Counted from the first letter of the stretch, positions 25,444 to 34,651 are shown. The stretch: DNA of 64,000 bases from Sanguibacter inulinus (GCF_013415325.1 NZ_JACBYE010000001.1:124001-188000); one strand, 5' to 3'. The notes: generated by a model from the sequence alone, not told the origin. Numbers and translations: made by a program.

Positions 25444-25469
25444 GTAATCGGTTCCATGGAAACGATTAC
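25444..25469. promoter_or_regulatory. LacI-family operator upstream of rbsR
   Basis: A 26-bp dyad with 13-bp halves and one mismatch (GTAATCG at one end, CGATTAC at the other, centred on TTCCATGGAA), 50 bp before rbsR. The size, symmetry and central CATG are typical of LacI/GalR-family sites, so RbsR probably represses the operon from here and ribose relieves it. Confidence 0.75.
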
Positions 25470-25519
25470 ACGGCTGGCGCACCGCAGCGCCAGACGACCG
25501 AGCTCACCGAGGAGTCCGC

Positions 25520-26530
25520 ATGTCGACGCCGACGATCCGCGATGTCGCCGCCCGAGCAGGGGTCTCGGTGGCCACAGTCTCGCGCGTCCTCTCCGAGGAT
25601 CCCCGCACCTCCGCCTCGTCCCGCGAGAAGGTCTTCGCCGCCGCTGCCGAGATGGGCTTCCGCCCCAACGCCCAGGCGCGCTCCCTGCGCCGCACCCGCA
25701 CCGACACCATCGGTGTCCTGCTCTCCGACGTCCGCAACCCCTTCTTCGCCGAGATCGCGCACACCGTCGCCCAGACCGCCCTGGCCTCGGACATCGCGAC
25801 CCTGCTGTGCAACGCCGACGAGTCGACCGAGCAGCAGGACCACGCCCTCGACCTCCTCGTGTCCCAGCGCGTGGACGGCATCATCGTCACGCCGCAGGGC
25901 GACGGCTCCGGGTCGCTGCGCGACGTGCTCAAGCTCGGTCTCCCGGTGGTCTTCGTCGACCGCGTGATCGACGGGGTCGACGTCCCGAGCGTCACCTCCG
26001 ACAACCGGTCGGGCGTGACAGCCGCCGTCGAGCACCTCGCGGCCCTCGGTCACCGCAGGATCGGTTTTGTCGCCGGACCGCAGGAGACCTCGACGGGGCG
26101 CGAGCGCCTCGTCGCCTACCGCGAGGCGATCGCCGCGGCGGGCCTCGACACGGACCCGGCCCTCGTCTACCAGGGTGACTTCCGCGTCGCCTCGGGCGTC
26201 GCCGGGGCGCGTGCCCTGCTCGACCTCGACGACGCCCCGACAGCCCTCGTGGCGGCCGACTCGCTCATGACCTTCGGGGTGCTCCAGGAGTGCCAGGACC
26301 GCGGTGTGCGCATCGGCGACGAGGTCTCGGTGATCGGCTACGACGACATCGACTCCTTCAGACTCGTCAACCCGCCGGTCACGGTGATCGCGCACGACCC
26401 CGCACGCATGGGGGCCCTCGCCGTCGCCATGATCCGCGATCTGCTCGCCGGTGAGCCCGTCACCTCGGCCGTGCTGGCCTCGAACCTCGTCGAGCGCGCC
26501 TCGACCGGACCCGCCAGGAGGAGCGCATGA
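25520..26530 (+). CDS. rbsR: LacI-family ribose operon repressor
   Basis: A 336-residue regulator. The LacI helix-turn-helix is TIRDVAARAGVSVATVSRVL with the hinge helix PNAQARSLRR, followed by a periplasmic-binding-protein-like sensor (IGVLLSDVRNPFFAEIA ... VIGYDDIDSF). It heads the ribose operon and its stop overlaps the start of rbsA (ATGA), so it is co-transcribed with the genes it controls. GAGGAG precedes the ATG. Ribose as ligand is inferred from the operon. Confidence 0.88.
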   Translation: MSTPTIRDVAARAGVSVATVSRVLSEDPRTSASSREKVFAAAAEMGFRPNAQARSLRRTRTDTIGVLLSDVRNPFFAEIAHTVAQTALASDIATLLCNADESTEQQDHALDLLVSQRVDGIIVTPQGDGSGSLRDVLKLGLPVVFVDRVIDGVDVPSVTSDNRSGVTAAVEHLAALGHRRIGFVAGPQETSTGRERLVAYREAIAAAGLDTDPALVYQGDFRVASGVAGARALLDLDDAPTALVAADSLMTFGVLQECQDRGVRIGDEVSVIGYDDIDSFRLVNPPVTVIAHDPARMGALAVAMIRDLLAGEPVTSAVLASNLVERASTGPARRSA

Positions 26531-28125
26531 CCGCCGCAGCCCCCGTCCCCGCGAGCGAGCCGTCGCGCAGCCGCACCTCCGTCCCGGCCCCCGCACCCGT
26601 GCTCACCCTGGACTCCGTCTCGAAGTCCTTCGGGCCTGTCGACGTCCTCAAGGACATCACCGTCCACGTCCGCCCCGGGCGCGTGCAGGTGCTGCTCGGT
26701 GAGAACGGCGCCGGCAAGTCCACGCTCATCAAGATGATGTCCGGGATCTACCAGCCCGACGGTGGCCGCGTGGTCGTCGACGGCAAGGCCGTGCACCTGG
26801 GCAGCGTCCGCGACGCCGAGCGTCTGGGCATCGCGACCATCCACCAAGAGCTCAACCTCGTCCCCAGCATGACCGTGGCCGAGAACGTGCTCATGGGCCG
26901 TCTGCCCTCGCGCGGTGGGTTTGTGTCGCGGCGGACCACCCGGCGGCTCGCCCGCGAGGCCCTCGACAGGGTCCGCCTCGACGTCGACCTCGACACCCCC
27001 GTCGGCCAGCTCGGCATCGCCCGCCAGCAGCTCGTCGAGATCGCCAAGGCGCTCAGCCTCAACGCGCGTGTGCTCATCCTCGACGAGCCGACGGCCGCGC
27101 TCACCGGGAGCGAGACCGAGGTGCTGTTCGGCGTCGTCGAAGAGCTCCGGCGCGACGACGTCGCGATGGTGTTCATCAGCCACCACCTCGAGGAGATCGC
27201 CGCGATCGGCGACGAGGTGAGCGTGCTGCGCGACGGCGCCCTCGTCGCCGAGGTCCCCGCCTCGACGCCCGAGGACGAGCTCGTCCGCCTCATGGTCGGC
27301 CGGGACATCACCGAGCAGTACCCGCGCCGCACCCACACCCCGGGCGAGGAGGTGCTGCTCGACGTCCGCGGCCTGACCCGGACGGGCGTGCTCCACGGCA
27401 TCGACGTCCAGGTCCGTGCCGGCGAGGTCGTCGGCGTCGCCGGGCTGGTGGGCGCAGGCCGCACCGAGCTGCTGCGCGCGATCGCCGGCGCAGACCCCTA
27501 CGACTCCGGGACCGTGCACGTCGACGGCCAGCGTCTCGCGCCGCGCTCCGTCGGCAGCGCCGTCGCGGCGGGCATCGGCCACGTCCCCGAAGACCGCAAG
27601 GGCCAGGGCCTCGTGCTCGACGCCTCGGTCGCCGAGAACCTCGGCTACGCGACGCTCGCCGCGACCTCCCGCGCAGGGTTTGCCGACCGCAGCGGCCAGC
27701 GCAGCCGCGCGCAGGAGGTCGCCACCCGACTGCGGATCCGCATGCGGGACGTCGACCAGGCCGCCCGTGACCTGTCCGGCGGCAACCAGCAGAAGATCGT
27801 CTTCGGCCGCTGGGTGCTCGCCGGCTCGCGCGTGCTGCTGCTCGACGAGCCCACCCGCGGCGTGGACGTCGGCGCCCGCGTCGAGATCTACGAGCTCATC
27901 AACGCCGTCGCCGCTGCGGGCGGCGCCGTCCTGCTGGTGTCGAGCGACCTCCCCGAGGTGCTCGGCGTCAGCGACAGGGTCCTGGTGATGAGCGGTGGCC
28001 GGCTCACCGGCGAGCTGCCCGCCTCGACCGCCACCCAGGACCAGGTGATGGCCCTGGCCGTCAAGCACGCGGACGACGACGACCACGTCGCCCCCTCCCA
28101 CGGACCCGAAGGGAGCCCCTCATGA
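26527..28125 (+). CDS. rbsA: Ribose ABC transporter ATP-binding protein RbsA
   Basis: A 532-residue protein with two fused nucleotide-binding domains, as in all RbsA-type importers. The first has GENGAGKST and LDEPTAALTG. The second has the usual degenerate Walker A (GLVGAGRTELL) but an intact signature SGGNQQK and LLLDEPTRGVDVG. About 30 residues at the N-terminus are Pro/Ala-rich and atypical. It overlaps rbsR and rbsC by 4 bp each. It powers import of the sugar bound by RbsB. Confidence 0.93.
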   Translation: MTAAAPVPASEPSRSRTSVPAPAPVLTLDSVSKSFGPVDVLKDITVHVRPGRVQVLLGENGAGKSTLIKMMSGIYQPDGGRVVVDGKAVHLGSVRDAERLGIATIHQELNLVPSMTVAENVLMGRLPSRGGFVSRRTTRRLAREALDRVRLDVDLDTPVGQLGIARQQLVEIAKALSLNARVLILDEPTAALTGSETEVLFGVVEELRRDDVAMVFISHHLEEIAAIGDEVSVLRDGALVAEVPASTPEDELVRLMVGRDITEQYPRRTHTPGEEVLLDVRGLTRTGVLHGIDVQVRAGEVVGVAGLVGAGRTELLRAIAGADPYDSGTVHVDGQRLAPRSVGSAVAAGIGHVPEDRKGQGLVLDASVAENLGYATLAATSRAGFADRSGQRSRAQEVATRLRIRMRDVDQAARDLSGGNQQKIVFGRWVLAGSRVLLLDEPTRGVDVGARVEIYELINAVAAAGGAVLLVSSDLPEVLGVSDRVLVMSGGRLTGELPASTATQDQVMALAVKHADDDDHVAPSHGPEGSPS

Positions 28126-29123
28126 GCGGCTCGAGCACCATCGCCCCCACCAAGCCCTCGACCCAGGAGCGGCGGCTGCGGCTGCCCGGCCTCTCCGGCC
28201 AGCTGGCCACGACGCTCCTACCCTTCATCGGGCTGCTCGTCCTGTGCCTCGTCCTGTTCATCCTCACGCCGAACTTCCTCACCTACGGCAACCTCCTCAA
28301 CGTCGGCGTGCAGGCCTCGACCATCGCGGTGATGGCCTTCGGCATGACCTTCGTCATCGTGGCCGGGGGCATCGACCTGTCGGTCGGCTCGGTCGCCGCG
28401 CTCTCCGGGATGCTGTCGGCGTGGATGTTCGCCACTGCCGACCTCCCCGGCTGGCTCGCCCTCGTCGGCGGGCTGCTCACGGGTCTGGTGGCCGGTGCGG
28501 TCTCTGGCTTCGCCGTCGCCTACGGCAGGCTCCCGGCCTTCATCGCGACCCTCGCCATGCTGTCGGTGGCCCGGGGTCTCACCCTCGTGATCTCGGACGG
28601 GCGCCCCATCCGCACCTCGCCCGCCGTCTCCTGGCTCGGCAGCGACGTCCTGGGCGTCCCGGTGCCGATCATCGTGCTGGCCGTCGCGGGCATCGTCACG
28701 GCCGTGATCCTCAACAGGACCGTCATCGGTCGCTCGATGTACGCGGTCGGCGGCAACGAAGAGGCCGCGCGCCTGTCCGGCATCCCGGTCAAGCGCGTCC
28801 TGGTCACCGTCTTCGCCCTGTCCGGGCTGTTCGCGGCCCTCGCCGGGATGCTCATCGCCGGGCGCCTCGACTCCGCGCAGCCGCAGGCCGCCTCGGGCTA
28901 CGAGCTCGACGCGATCGCCGCTGTCGTCATCGGCGGGGCGTCGCTCTCCGGCGGTGTCGGGCGGGCCTCAGGGACCCTCGTCGGGGCCCTGATCCTCGCC
29001 GTCATCCGCAACGGCCTCAACGTCCTGGGCGTCTCGTCCTTCTGGCAGCAGGTCGTCATCGGACTGGTCATCGCGCTCGCCGTCTTCGTCGACGTGCTGC
29101 GCCGCCGCGGCACCCGCAGCTGA
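28122..29123 (+). CDS. rbsC: Ribose ABC transporter permease RbsC
   Basis: A 333-residue polytopic permease of the BPD_transp_2 family with about ten hydrophobic segments. Typical marks are MTFVIVAGGIDLSVGSVAAL in the cytoplasmic coupling region, GNEEAARLSGIPVKRV and the end SFWQQVVIGLVIALAVFVDV. It starts within the last codons of rbsA. Functions as a homodimer with RbsA in the membrane. Confidence 0.93.
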   Translation: MSGSSTIAPTKPSTQERRLRLPGLSGQLATTLLPFIGLLVLCLVLFILTPNFLTYGNLLNVGVQASTIAVMAFGMTFVIVAGGIDLSVGSVAALSGMLSAWMFATADLPGWLALVGGLLTGLVAGAVSGFAVAYGRLPAFIATLAMLSVARGLTLVISDGRPIRTSPAVSWLGSDVLGVPVPIIVLAVAGIVTAVILNRTVIGRSMYAVGGNEEAARLSGIPVKRVLVTVFALSGLFAALAGMLIAGRLDSAQPQAASGYELDAIAAVVIGGASLSGGVGRASGTLVGALILAVIRNGLNVLGVSSFWQQVVIGLVIALAVFVDVLRRRGTRS

Positions 29124-29142
29124 CCGTCCGGGCCTCGGGCCG

Positions 29143-29158
29143 GGGCGCCTCCGCGCCC
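29143..29158 (+). promoter_or_regulatory. Hairpin in the rbsC-rbsB gap
   Basis: GGGCGC-CTCC-GCGCCC forms a tight stem 70 bases before the rbsB start, in the only sizeable gap (106 bp) of the operon. Such a stem can protect the binding-protein message or partly terminate, which would explain a different level of RbsB; this is inference. Confidence 0.4.
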
Positions 29159-29229
29159 TCTGCCGCCACCCATCTCTCCAGTTCCCACATCCCTCCGCAG
29201 TTCCCCACCCCCACCTCAAGGAGCGAACG

Positions 29230-30189
29230 ATGACGTTCACCACCCGCGGCCGCCTCGCCGCCGTAGTCCTGACCACCTCCCTCGTCCTCGCCGGCACCGC
29301 TGCCTGCGGCCGCGGCGACACCGACGGCGGCGGCTCTGACGAAGGGTCCGGGAAGTCCGTGACCCTGTCGCTGTCGACCCTCAACAACCCGTTCTTCGTC
29401 GACGTCCGCGACGGCGCCCAGGAGGCGGCCGACGAGCTCGGCATCGACCTCACTGTCGTCGACGCCCAGAACGACTCGACAGCGCAGACCGACCAGATCG
29501 CCTCGGCGGTGTCCTCAGGCACCGAGGGGCTGCTCATCAACGCCGTCGACTCCGACGCCGCGGCAGCTGCCGTCGCCCCGGCACTGTCGGGCGACCTGCC
29601 CGTGATCGGTGTCGACAGGACGGTCAACGGTGCCGAGATCACCTCGCTCGTCTCGAGCGACAACGTCGCCGGCGGTAGCCAGGCCGCCGACGCCCTGGCC
29701 AAGGCCATCGGCGAGCAGGGCAAGGTCATCGTGCTCCAGGGCCAGCCGGGCACCTCCGCCAGCCGCGACCGCGGCGCCGGCTTCACCGAGGGCATCGCTG
29801 CCTACCCGGGCATCGAGGTCGTCGCCATGCAGACCGCGAACTTCGACAGGGCGCAGGCCCTCGACGTCGCGACCAACCTGCTCCAGGCCAACCCCGACGT
29901 GGTCGGCATCTTCGCCGAGAACGACGAGATGGCCCTCGGTGCCATCCAGGCGCTCGGCGCACGCGCCGGCGACGACGTCCACGTGGTCGGCTTCGACGGC
30001 ACCGACGACGGCCTCGCAGCCGTCGAGTCCGGGACCCTCGAGGCGACGATCGCGCAGCAGCCCCGCGAGCTCGGTCGCCAGTCCGTCGAGCTCATGGCCG
30101 ACGTCCTCGCAGGGGAGACTGTCGACAGCGAGGTCCCCGTGGCCGTCGAGACCGTGACGAAGGACAACGTGGGGGACTACCAGTCGTGA
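29230..30189 (+). CDS. rbsB: Ribose-binding lipoprotein RbsB
   Basis: A 319-residue substrate-binding protein of the Peripla_BP_4 family. The signal peptide LAAVVLTTSLVLAGTAAC ends in a lipobox cysteine, so it is anchored to the outer face of the membrane. The mature part opens LSLSTLNNPFFVDVRDGAQ, with DAQNDSTAQTDQI and the end VGFDGTDDGLAAV as in RbsB. AAGGAG precedes the ATG. Binds ribose for RbsAC. Confidence 0.93.
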   Translation: MTFTTRGRLAAVVLTTSLVLAGTAACGRGDTDGGGSDEGSGKSVTLSLSTLNNPFFVDVRDGAQEAADELGIDLTVVDAQNDSTAQTDQIASAVSSGTEGLLINAVDSDAAAAAVAPALSGDLPVIGVDRTVNGAEITSLVSSDNVAGGSQAADALAKAIGEQGKVIVLQGQPGTSASRDRGAGFTEGIAAYPGIEVVAMQTANFDRAQALDVATNLLQANPDVVGIFAENDEMALGAIQALGARAGDDVHVVGFDGTDDGLAAVESGTLEATIAQQPRELGRQSVELMADVLAGETVDSEVPVAVETVTKDNVGDYQS

Positions 30190-31421
30190 ACCAGCACACC
30201 CGCACCGTCCCCCGGCCCGAGGTGGCCGGGGGACCACCCGCAGCGCACGGCCGGACCGGTGTGGTGGTCGTCGGGTCGGTCAACGCCGACCTGCTCACCA
30301 CGGTCGACCAGCACCCGCGCCCCGGCGAGACCGTCCTCGGGCGCACCCTCGACGTGCTGCCCGGCGGCAAGGGCGCCAACCAGGCTGTCGCAGCCGCTCA
30401 GCTGGGAGCCCAGACCGCCCTCGTCGGGGCCGTCGGCTCCGACCAGTTCGCCGAGCCGGCGCTGGCCGGCCTGCAGGCCGCCGGGGTCGACCTCGGGGCC
30501 GTGACAGCGGTCGAGGGGTCCACAGGCGTCGCGCAGGTGACAGTCTCGGCAGACGGGGAGAACGCCATCGTCGTGATCCCGGGTGCCAACGCGTCCGTGG
30601 ACGACGTGGTCGTCGACGCCTACGCCGAGCTCGTCGGCGGGGCGGCCGTCGTGGTCGTCCAGGGGGAGATCCCGCGGACGGGCATCGAGGCCGCAGCCCG
30701 GCACACCCAGGGGCGTCTCGTCGTGAACCTCGCCCCCGTCGTCGACGTGGACCGCGAGGTGCTCCTGGCAGCCGACCCGCTCGTCGTCAACGAGCACGAG
30801 GCGGCTCTGGTGCTCGCGATGCTCGACGCGTCCTCCGGTCGGGGTGAGGCGGCTTCCTCGGGGGTGACGTCGTCTGGGGCAGAGGTCCCGGACAGCGTGG
30901 CCAGAGGTGACGCGACCACAGACGACGCGACCACGGGCAGCGCGCCCGAGGAGACCGAGCCTGAGGACACCGCGGTCGAGACCGACCGTGGCACGGCGGA
31001 CGACGAGCAGCGTGTCGTCGACGCGCTGCTCGCCCATGGCGTGCCGTCGGTCGTCCTGACTGTCGGGGCTCGTGGCGCGCTCGTCGCGGACGGGTCGGGG
31101 ACCACCCTCGTCCCGTCTCCGCGCGTCGAGGCAGTCGACACGACCGGCGCAGGAGACGCCTTTGTCGGTGCGCTCGCCTACAGGCTCTCCGAGGGCGACG
31201 GCCTCGTCGAGGCTGCCCGGCTCGCTGCCCGCGTCGGCGCGTACGCCGTCCGGGGGAGCGGTGCGCAGCCGTCCTACCCCTGGGCCGGCGACCCGTTGCC
31301 CGAGACCATCGCGCAGTGCGCAGCCCGTGCAGCGTCCGCCGCGACCTCCGCGGCGCAGGCAGCCGTGGGTGCGACCCGCGCGGGAGCCGACCACCACGAG
31401 CCGAAGGACGACCGACGGTGA
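30186..31421 (+). CDS. rbsK: Ribokinase with a 60-residue insertion
   Basis: Phosphorylates ribose to ribose 5-phosphate. PfkB-family marks are VVVGSVNADLLTTVDQHPR, PGGKGANQAVAAAQLG, and the anion-hole/catalytic base motif DTTGAGDAFVGAL. At 411 residues it is about 100 longer than usual. Residues 214-273, between the NEHEAALVL segment and the ARGALVADG strand, are a Ser/Thr/Glu/Asp-rich low-complexity insert, and there is an Ala-rich C-terminal tail. The catalytic residues are all kept, so it is probably active. It overlaps rbsB and rbsD by 4 bp each. Confidence 0.92.
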   Translation: MNQHTRTVPRPEVAGGPPAAHGRTGVVVVGSVNADLLTTVDQHPRPGETVLGRTLDVLPGGKGANQAVAAAQLGAQTALVGAVGSDQFAEPALAGLQAAGVDLGAVTAVEGSTGVAQVTVSADGENAIVVIPGANASVDDVVVDAYAELVGGAAVVVVQGEIPRTGIEAAARHTQGRLVVNLAPVVDVDREVLLAADPLVVNEHEAALVLAMLDASSGRGEAASSGVTSSGAEVPDSVARGDATTDDATTGSAPEETEPEDTAVETDRGTADDEQRVVDALLAHGVPSVVLTVGARGALVADGSGTTLVPSPRVEAVDTTGAGDAFVGALAYRLSEGDGLVEAARLAARVGAYAVRGSGAQPSYPWAGDPLPETIAQCAARAASAATSAAQAAVGATRAGADHHEPKDDRR

Positions 31422-31801
31422 AGCGCACCGGGCTGCTGAACCCCGACCTCGCCGCTGGTGTCGCGCGCCTCGGCCACGGGCACCTCGTGCTCGTCGTCGA
31501 CTGCGGGACGCCGATCCCGCCGGGTGCGCGGGTCGTCGACGTCACTGTCGTCGCCGGGGTGCCGAGCTTCGTGCAGGTGCTCGACGCCGTGCTCGACGAG
31601 ATCGTCGTCGAGGGGTCCGTCGCGGCGAGCGAGTCGACCGGGACTGTCGTGACCGACTGGTTGGAGGAGCGCGGCCTGAACCCGCAGCTCGTCCCGCACG
31701 AGGACCTCAAGGCTCTCTTGCCCGGCGCCGCGCTCGTCGTCCGCACGGGTGAGGCGACACCCTGGGCCAACGTCGCGCTGCGCTGCGGCGTGCCGTTCTG
31801 A
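31418..31801 (+). CDS. rbsD: D-ribose pyranase RbsD
   Basis: A 127-residue enzyme that interconverts pyranose and furanose forms of ribose ahead of RbsK. His20 in ARLGHGHLVLVVD is the expected catalytic residue, and the end (FVRTGEATPWANV-like, here VVRTGEATPWANVALRCGV) is the RbsD signature. GTG start overlapping the rbsK stop. It completes the operon; converging DUF1990 follows 25 bp later. Confidence 0.92.
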   Translation: MKRTGLLNPDLAAGVARLGHGHLVLVVDCGTPIPPGARVVDVTVVAGVPSFVQVLDAVLDEIVVEGSVAASESTGTVVTDWLEERGLNPQLVPHEDLKALLPGAALVVRTGEATPWANVALRCGVPF

Positions 31802-31826
31802 GGGATCAGAGCGACCCCGACGAAGG

Positions 31827-32372
31827 TCAGGTGCTGAGCGCTGCGAGGTAGCGGCGGGTCATGAGGTCTTGAGCGGCTCGGGTGAGCGGACCGCCGATCT
31901 TCGCCAGGCGGGTCGCGGGCTGCGAGACGGCTGAGACCGCGAACCTGACCCGACCGTCGTCGGCGGTCGACAGCGCGAACTTCTCCAGACCGCGTTCCGG
32001 GTGCCCGGGCAGCGTCGCGTAGGTGAAGCTCTTCAGACCTGGCTCGTCGACGACCTCGACCACGCGGCACGGGATCCGGACCGCAGCCCTGCCGACCCCC
32101 AGGTGCAGGAGGACGACGGCCCCGACGACGAGCACGGCGTCGGACGACTGCACGCGCAGCCCCGCACGGCGCTGCACCTGCCAGGAGAACAGCTCGGCTG
32201 CGGCGGCATCGAGGTCGCGGCGGTCGAGGGTGACCACGTGCGAGAAGCGCCGGAACCCGGCCGGAGGGATGGCGTCGACGGCGAGCTCGGGTGGTGCGGT
32301 GATCTGCGCGGCACGCAGGTGGGCCTCGGTGCGGGCTGGCAGGGGCGGCACGGGGGAGTTGTGACGGTTCAC
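31827..32372 (-). CDS. DUF1990 family protein
   Basis: A 181-residue DUF1990 protein: FRRFSHVVTLDRRDLDAAAA, the SWQVQRRAGLRVQSSDAV block, then RVVEVVDEPGLKSFTYATLPGHPERG and the closing QDLMTRRYLAAL are characteristic. It has a START-like fold by family knowledge; the ligand is unknown. The convergent position to rbsD suggests no functional link. Confidence 0.85.
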   Translation of the reverse strand: MNRHNSPVPPLPARTEAHLRAAQITAPPELAVDAIPPAGFRRFSHVVTLDRRDLDAAAAELFSWQVQRRAGLRVQSSDAVLVVGAVVLLHLGVGRAAVRIPCRVVEVVDEPGLKSFTYATLPGHPERGLEKFALSTADDGRVRFAVSAVSQPATRLAKIGGPLTRAAQDLMTRRYLAALST

Positions 32373-32504
32373 GGTGCGTCCGGCGTGGACGAGACGAGGG
32401 TGAGCACGGCGGTCCGAGGGGTCGAGGGACCAGCCACGGGTCGGGCTGGTCCTCTGATGCTAGGACGACGCACCGGGTCGTGCCCGGGGTCGTAGGGTGG
32501 AGAG

Positions 32505-32966
32505 ATGACTGCTGAGCGCGCTGTCGCGGCCCTCGAGGCTGCTGGGCTGGAGCACACCGTCCGCACGATCGGGAAGGTGTCCTCGCTCGTCGAGGCCGCC
32601 GCGGCGCTCGGCGTCGAACCGGCCGGGATCGTCAAGACCCTCGTGGTCCGACGGGCCGAGGACGACTACCTCTTCGTGCTGGTCCCCGGCGACCGCACCA
32701 TCTCGTGGCCCAAGCTCCGTGCGCTGCTCGGCGTCCAGCGGATGTCCATGCCCGACGCCTCGGTCGCCAAGGCCGTCACCGGCTACGAGCGCGGGACCAT
32801 CACACCTTTCGGGTCGACGCACCCCTGGCCCGTCGTCGCCGACGAGCGCGTCGTCGGCCCGGTGTCGCTCGGGTCAGGGACGCACGGCGTCGGCATCACC
32901 GTCGACGGCCGCGCCGCCGCCGAGGCCCTCGGCGCCCAGGTCGCCGACGTCACCGACCCCGCCTGA
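32505..32966 (+). CDS. ybaK: YbaK/EbsC-family Cys-tRNA(Pro)-type deacylase
   Basis: A 153-residue editing-domain protein that removes mischarged amino acids from tRNA. The family marks are IVKTLVVRRAEDDYLFVLVPGDR, AKAVTGYERGTITPFGS and VGPVSLGSGTHGVGI. TAGGGT at 32493-32498 ends six bases before the ATG; GGAGAG between could also serve as ribosome binding site. Specificity (Cys, Ala or Pro) is not resolved from sequence. Confidence 0.88.
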   Translation: MTAERAVAALEAAGLEHTVRTIGKVSSLVEAAAALGVEPAGIVKTLVVRRAEDDYLFVLVPGDRTISWPKLRALLGVQRMSMPDASVAKAVTGYERGTITPFGSTHPWPVVADERVVGPVSLGSGTHGVGITVDGRAAAEALGAQVADVTDPA

Positions 32967-32977
32967 CCGCTCTCGGG

Positions 32978-33457
32978 TCAGCTCGTCGCGTCGGCGACCT
33001 TCTCCTTGAGGCTGTCGACCTCGGTCTGCAGACCGTCGATCGCCGACTGGACCTCGGGCGTGATGTTCTCGCCCGCGGCGTCCTTGAGCTCGGTGAGCTT
33101 GGTGGTCGCGTCGTCGAGGGCTGTCTTCGCCTCGTCGAGCTTCTGGCGCGCGTCGCTGCCCTCGGCCTGGGCGTCTTCGAGGGCGCCCGTGGCCTTCCCG
33201 GCGGCAGACTGCGCGGAGGTGATGGCGTCCTGGGCGGTCGATCGGACCGACTCGGGCAGGTCGCCGATGCTGGCGCCGATGGTCTGCGCGTCGGCCGCGA
33301 TGGTCTGCACCTGCGCCTTGGCATCCTGGACGAACTGCGTGAGCTGCTCCGTCGTGATGTTGACCTCGGGGAGGTCGGAGCACGCAGACAGGGTCAGCGC
33401 TGTGGTCAGCCCGAGGGCTGCGACGGCTGCACGGGTGGGGCGCTTGAATCGGAGCAT
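32978..33457 (-). CDS. Coiled-coil lipoprotein
   Basis: A 159-residue lipoprotein: signal peptide AAVAALGLTTALTLSAC with lipobox cysteine, then almost entirely heptad-patterned Ala-rich helices (TSAQSAAGKATGALEDAQ; KLDEAKTALDDATTKLTEL; VQSAIDGLQTEVDSLKEKV). No enzyme motif. It is clearly related to the secreted protein at 50.1-50.6 kb, so the two are paralogues. Function unknown; an envelope-associated helical bundle is likely. Confidence 0.7.
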   Translation of the reverse strand: MLRFKRPTRAAVAALGLTTALTLSACSDLPEVNITTEQLTQFVQDAKAQVQTIAADAQTIGASIGDLPESVRSTAQDAITSAQSAAGKATGALEDAQAEGSDARQKLDEAKTALDDATTKLTELKDAAGENITPEVQSAIDGLQTEVDSLKEKVADATS

Positions 33458-33629
33458 GGCTCAAGTGTGACCGACACGTGACCCCGGTCGGGGGACGACC
33501 GGTCGGCAGTCGGTGAGGGTTCGGCGAACGTCCCGCTCGGAGGGTAGGGCGAGCGCTCCAGACCTGCCGGTCACCGCACGCTCGGTGCGCCGGGTGCAGT
33601 GCCTGGGGCTCAGAGACCGGACGGCAGTG

Positions 33630-34079
33630 TCAGAGCGCGTGCGCCGCCTGCCGCGGGAGGACGGCACCCTGAGTCTCAGCCCTCTGAGTCCCAGCACCCA
33701 CAGACCCAGCCCCCTGCGGCCCCGCGCCGACCATCCCCGCGATGAGCCGGAGCACCACCCTGTCGAGCAGCACGAGGTTGACCTTCGGCTCGGTCACGAC
33801 GGCGAGCAGGTGGTGGTCGTCGACCGCGTACACGACCATCGACCCCGCAGGCCCGCGCACCGTGGTCATCTCCAGCCCCTCGAGCCCGAAGGCCATGCCG
33901 GACTGCTGGGCGATGCCGAGGACCGTCGCGACCACGGCGGCCGAGCTGTCGTGCAGCGCGGGATCACCGTCGTCGTAGAAGGGCAGGCCGTCGGTCCGCG
34001 CCACGAGGACACGGCGGATGCCGGGGATCTCGCTGCGGAGCGTGGCGGCGACGCCGAGCGCGTGCTGTCTGACGATCAT
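33630..34079 (-). CDS. Roadblock/LC7-domain protein (MglB/CvnB-like)
   Basis: A 149-residue protein with a roadblock/LC7 fold: EIPGIRRVLVARTDGLPFYDD, DSSAAVVATVLGIAQQSG and DHHLLAVVTEPKVNLVLLDR. Such proteins bind small GTPases of the MglA/CvnD type and act as GAP or scaffold. Its ATG overlaps the stop of the preceding GTPase gene by 4 bp. The last 35 residues are a Gly/Gln/Ala tail. It forms an operon with the GTPase and a second roadblock protein. Confidence 0.8.
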   Translation of the reverse strand: MIVRQHALGVAATLRSEIPGIRRVLVARTDGLPFYDDGDPALHDSSAAVVATVLGIAQQSGMAFGLEGLEMTTVRGPAGSMVVYAVDDHHLLAVVTEPKVNLVLLDRVVLRLIAGMVGAGPQGAGSVGAGTQRAETQGAVLPRQAAHAL

Positions 34080-34651
34080 GGGGTCTGCTGCTTCTTTCGT
34101 CCGGAGAGGGTCTGCACCCCGTCGAGGAGCACGTGGAGTGCGGCTGTCGCGTCGGCGAGGTCGCGTGGGTCGCAGGGCATGAGGGACTGGACCGGCGTGC
34201 CGAGCGCTGCGGCCAGCTCGGCTCGCGTCCCCGCGGGGTCGGCCCAGCGGCTCACCAGCACGAGGCGCGGGACGTAGGGGGCGAGGTCCGCGAAGGCCGC
34301 GACGATGTCCCGTGCCTGGGCGACGCTCTCGCTGCGGCTCGCGTCGACGAGGACGACGTACCCGTCCATGTCGCGGGCCAGCATCGTCCACATGAAGGAG
34401 AAGCGCTGCTGACCAGGCGTGCCGAAGAGCCCCACGCGGTGCGCGCCCCACGAGGCCCCCGGCGGCGGCGTCACGTGCAGACCACCGTGGTCCATCGCGA
34501 CAGTCGTCGACGTCTTGACCGCGACCGTCGCGTCGCTCACGGCCCGCTCGGTCGAGACCACCGGGTCCTGGGACAGGGTCGACACGAAGGTCGTCTTGCC
34601 GGCACCGAAGGGTCCGGTGACGACGATCTTGGTCGGGGCGCTCGCGGTCAC
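34076..34651 (-). CDS. Small GTP-binding protein (CvnD/MglA-like)
   Basis: A 191-residue P-loop protein. G1 is GPFGAGKTTF (residues 13-22), a conserved threonine-rich switch I region is present (VAVKTSTTVAMDHGG), G3 is GTPGQQRFSF with TPG replacing the usual D-x-x-G context, and the specificity loop is LVSRWADP rather than NKxD. These are the features of conservon (CvnD)-type GTPases of actinobacteria. GTG start; coupled to the roadblock gene downstream. Confidence 0.85.
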   Translation of the reverse strand: MTASAPTKIVVTGPFGAGKTTFVSTLSQDPVVSTERAVSDATVAVKTSTTVAMDHGGLHVTPPPGASWGAHRVGLFGTPGQQRFSFMWTMLARDMDGYVVLVDASRSESVAQARDIVAAFADLAPYVPRLVLVSRWADPAGTRAELAAALGTPVQSLMPCDPRDLADATAALHVLLDGVQTLSGRKKQQTP

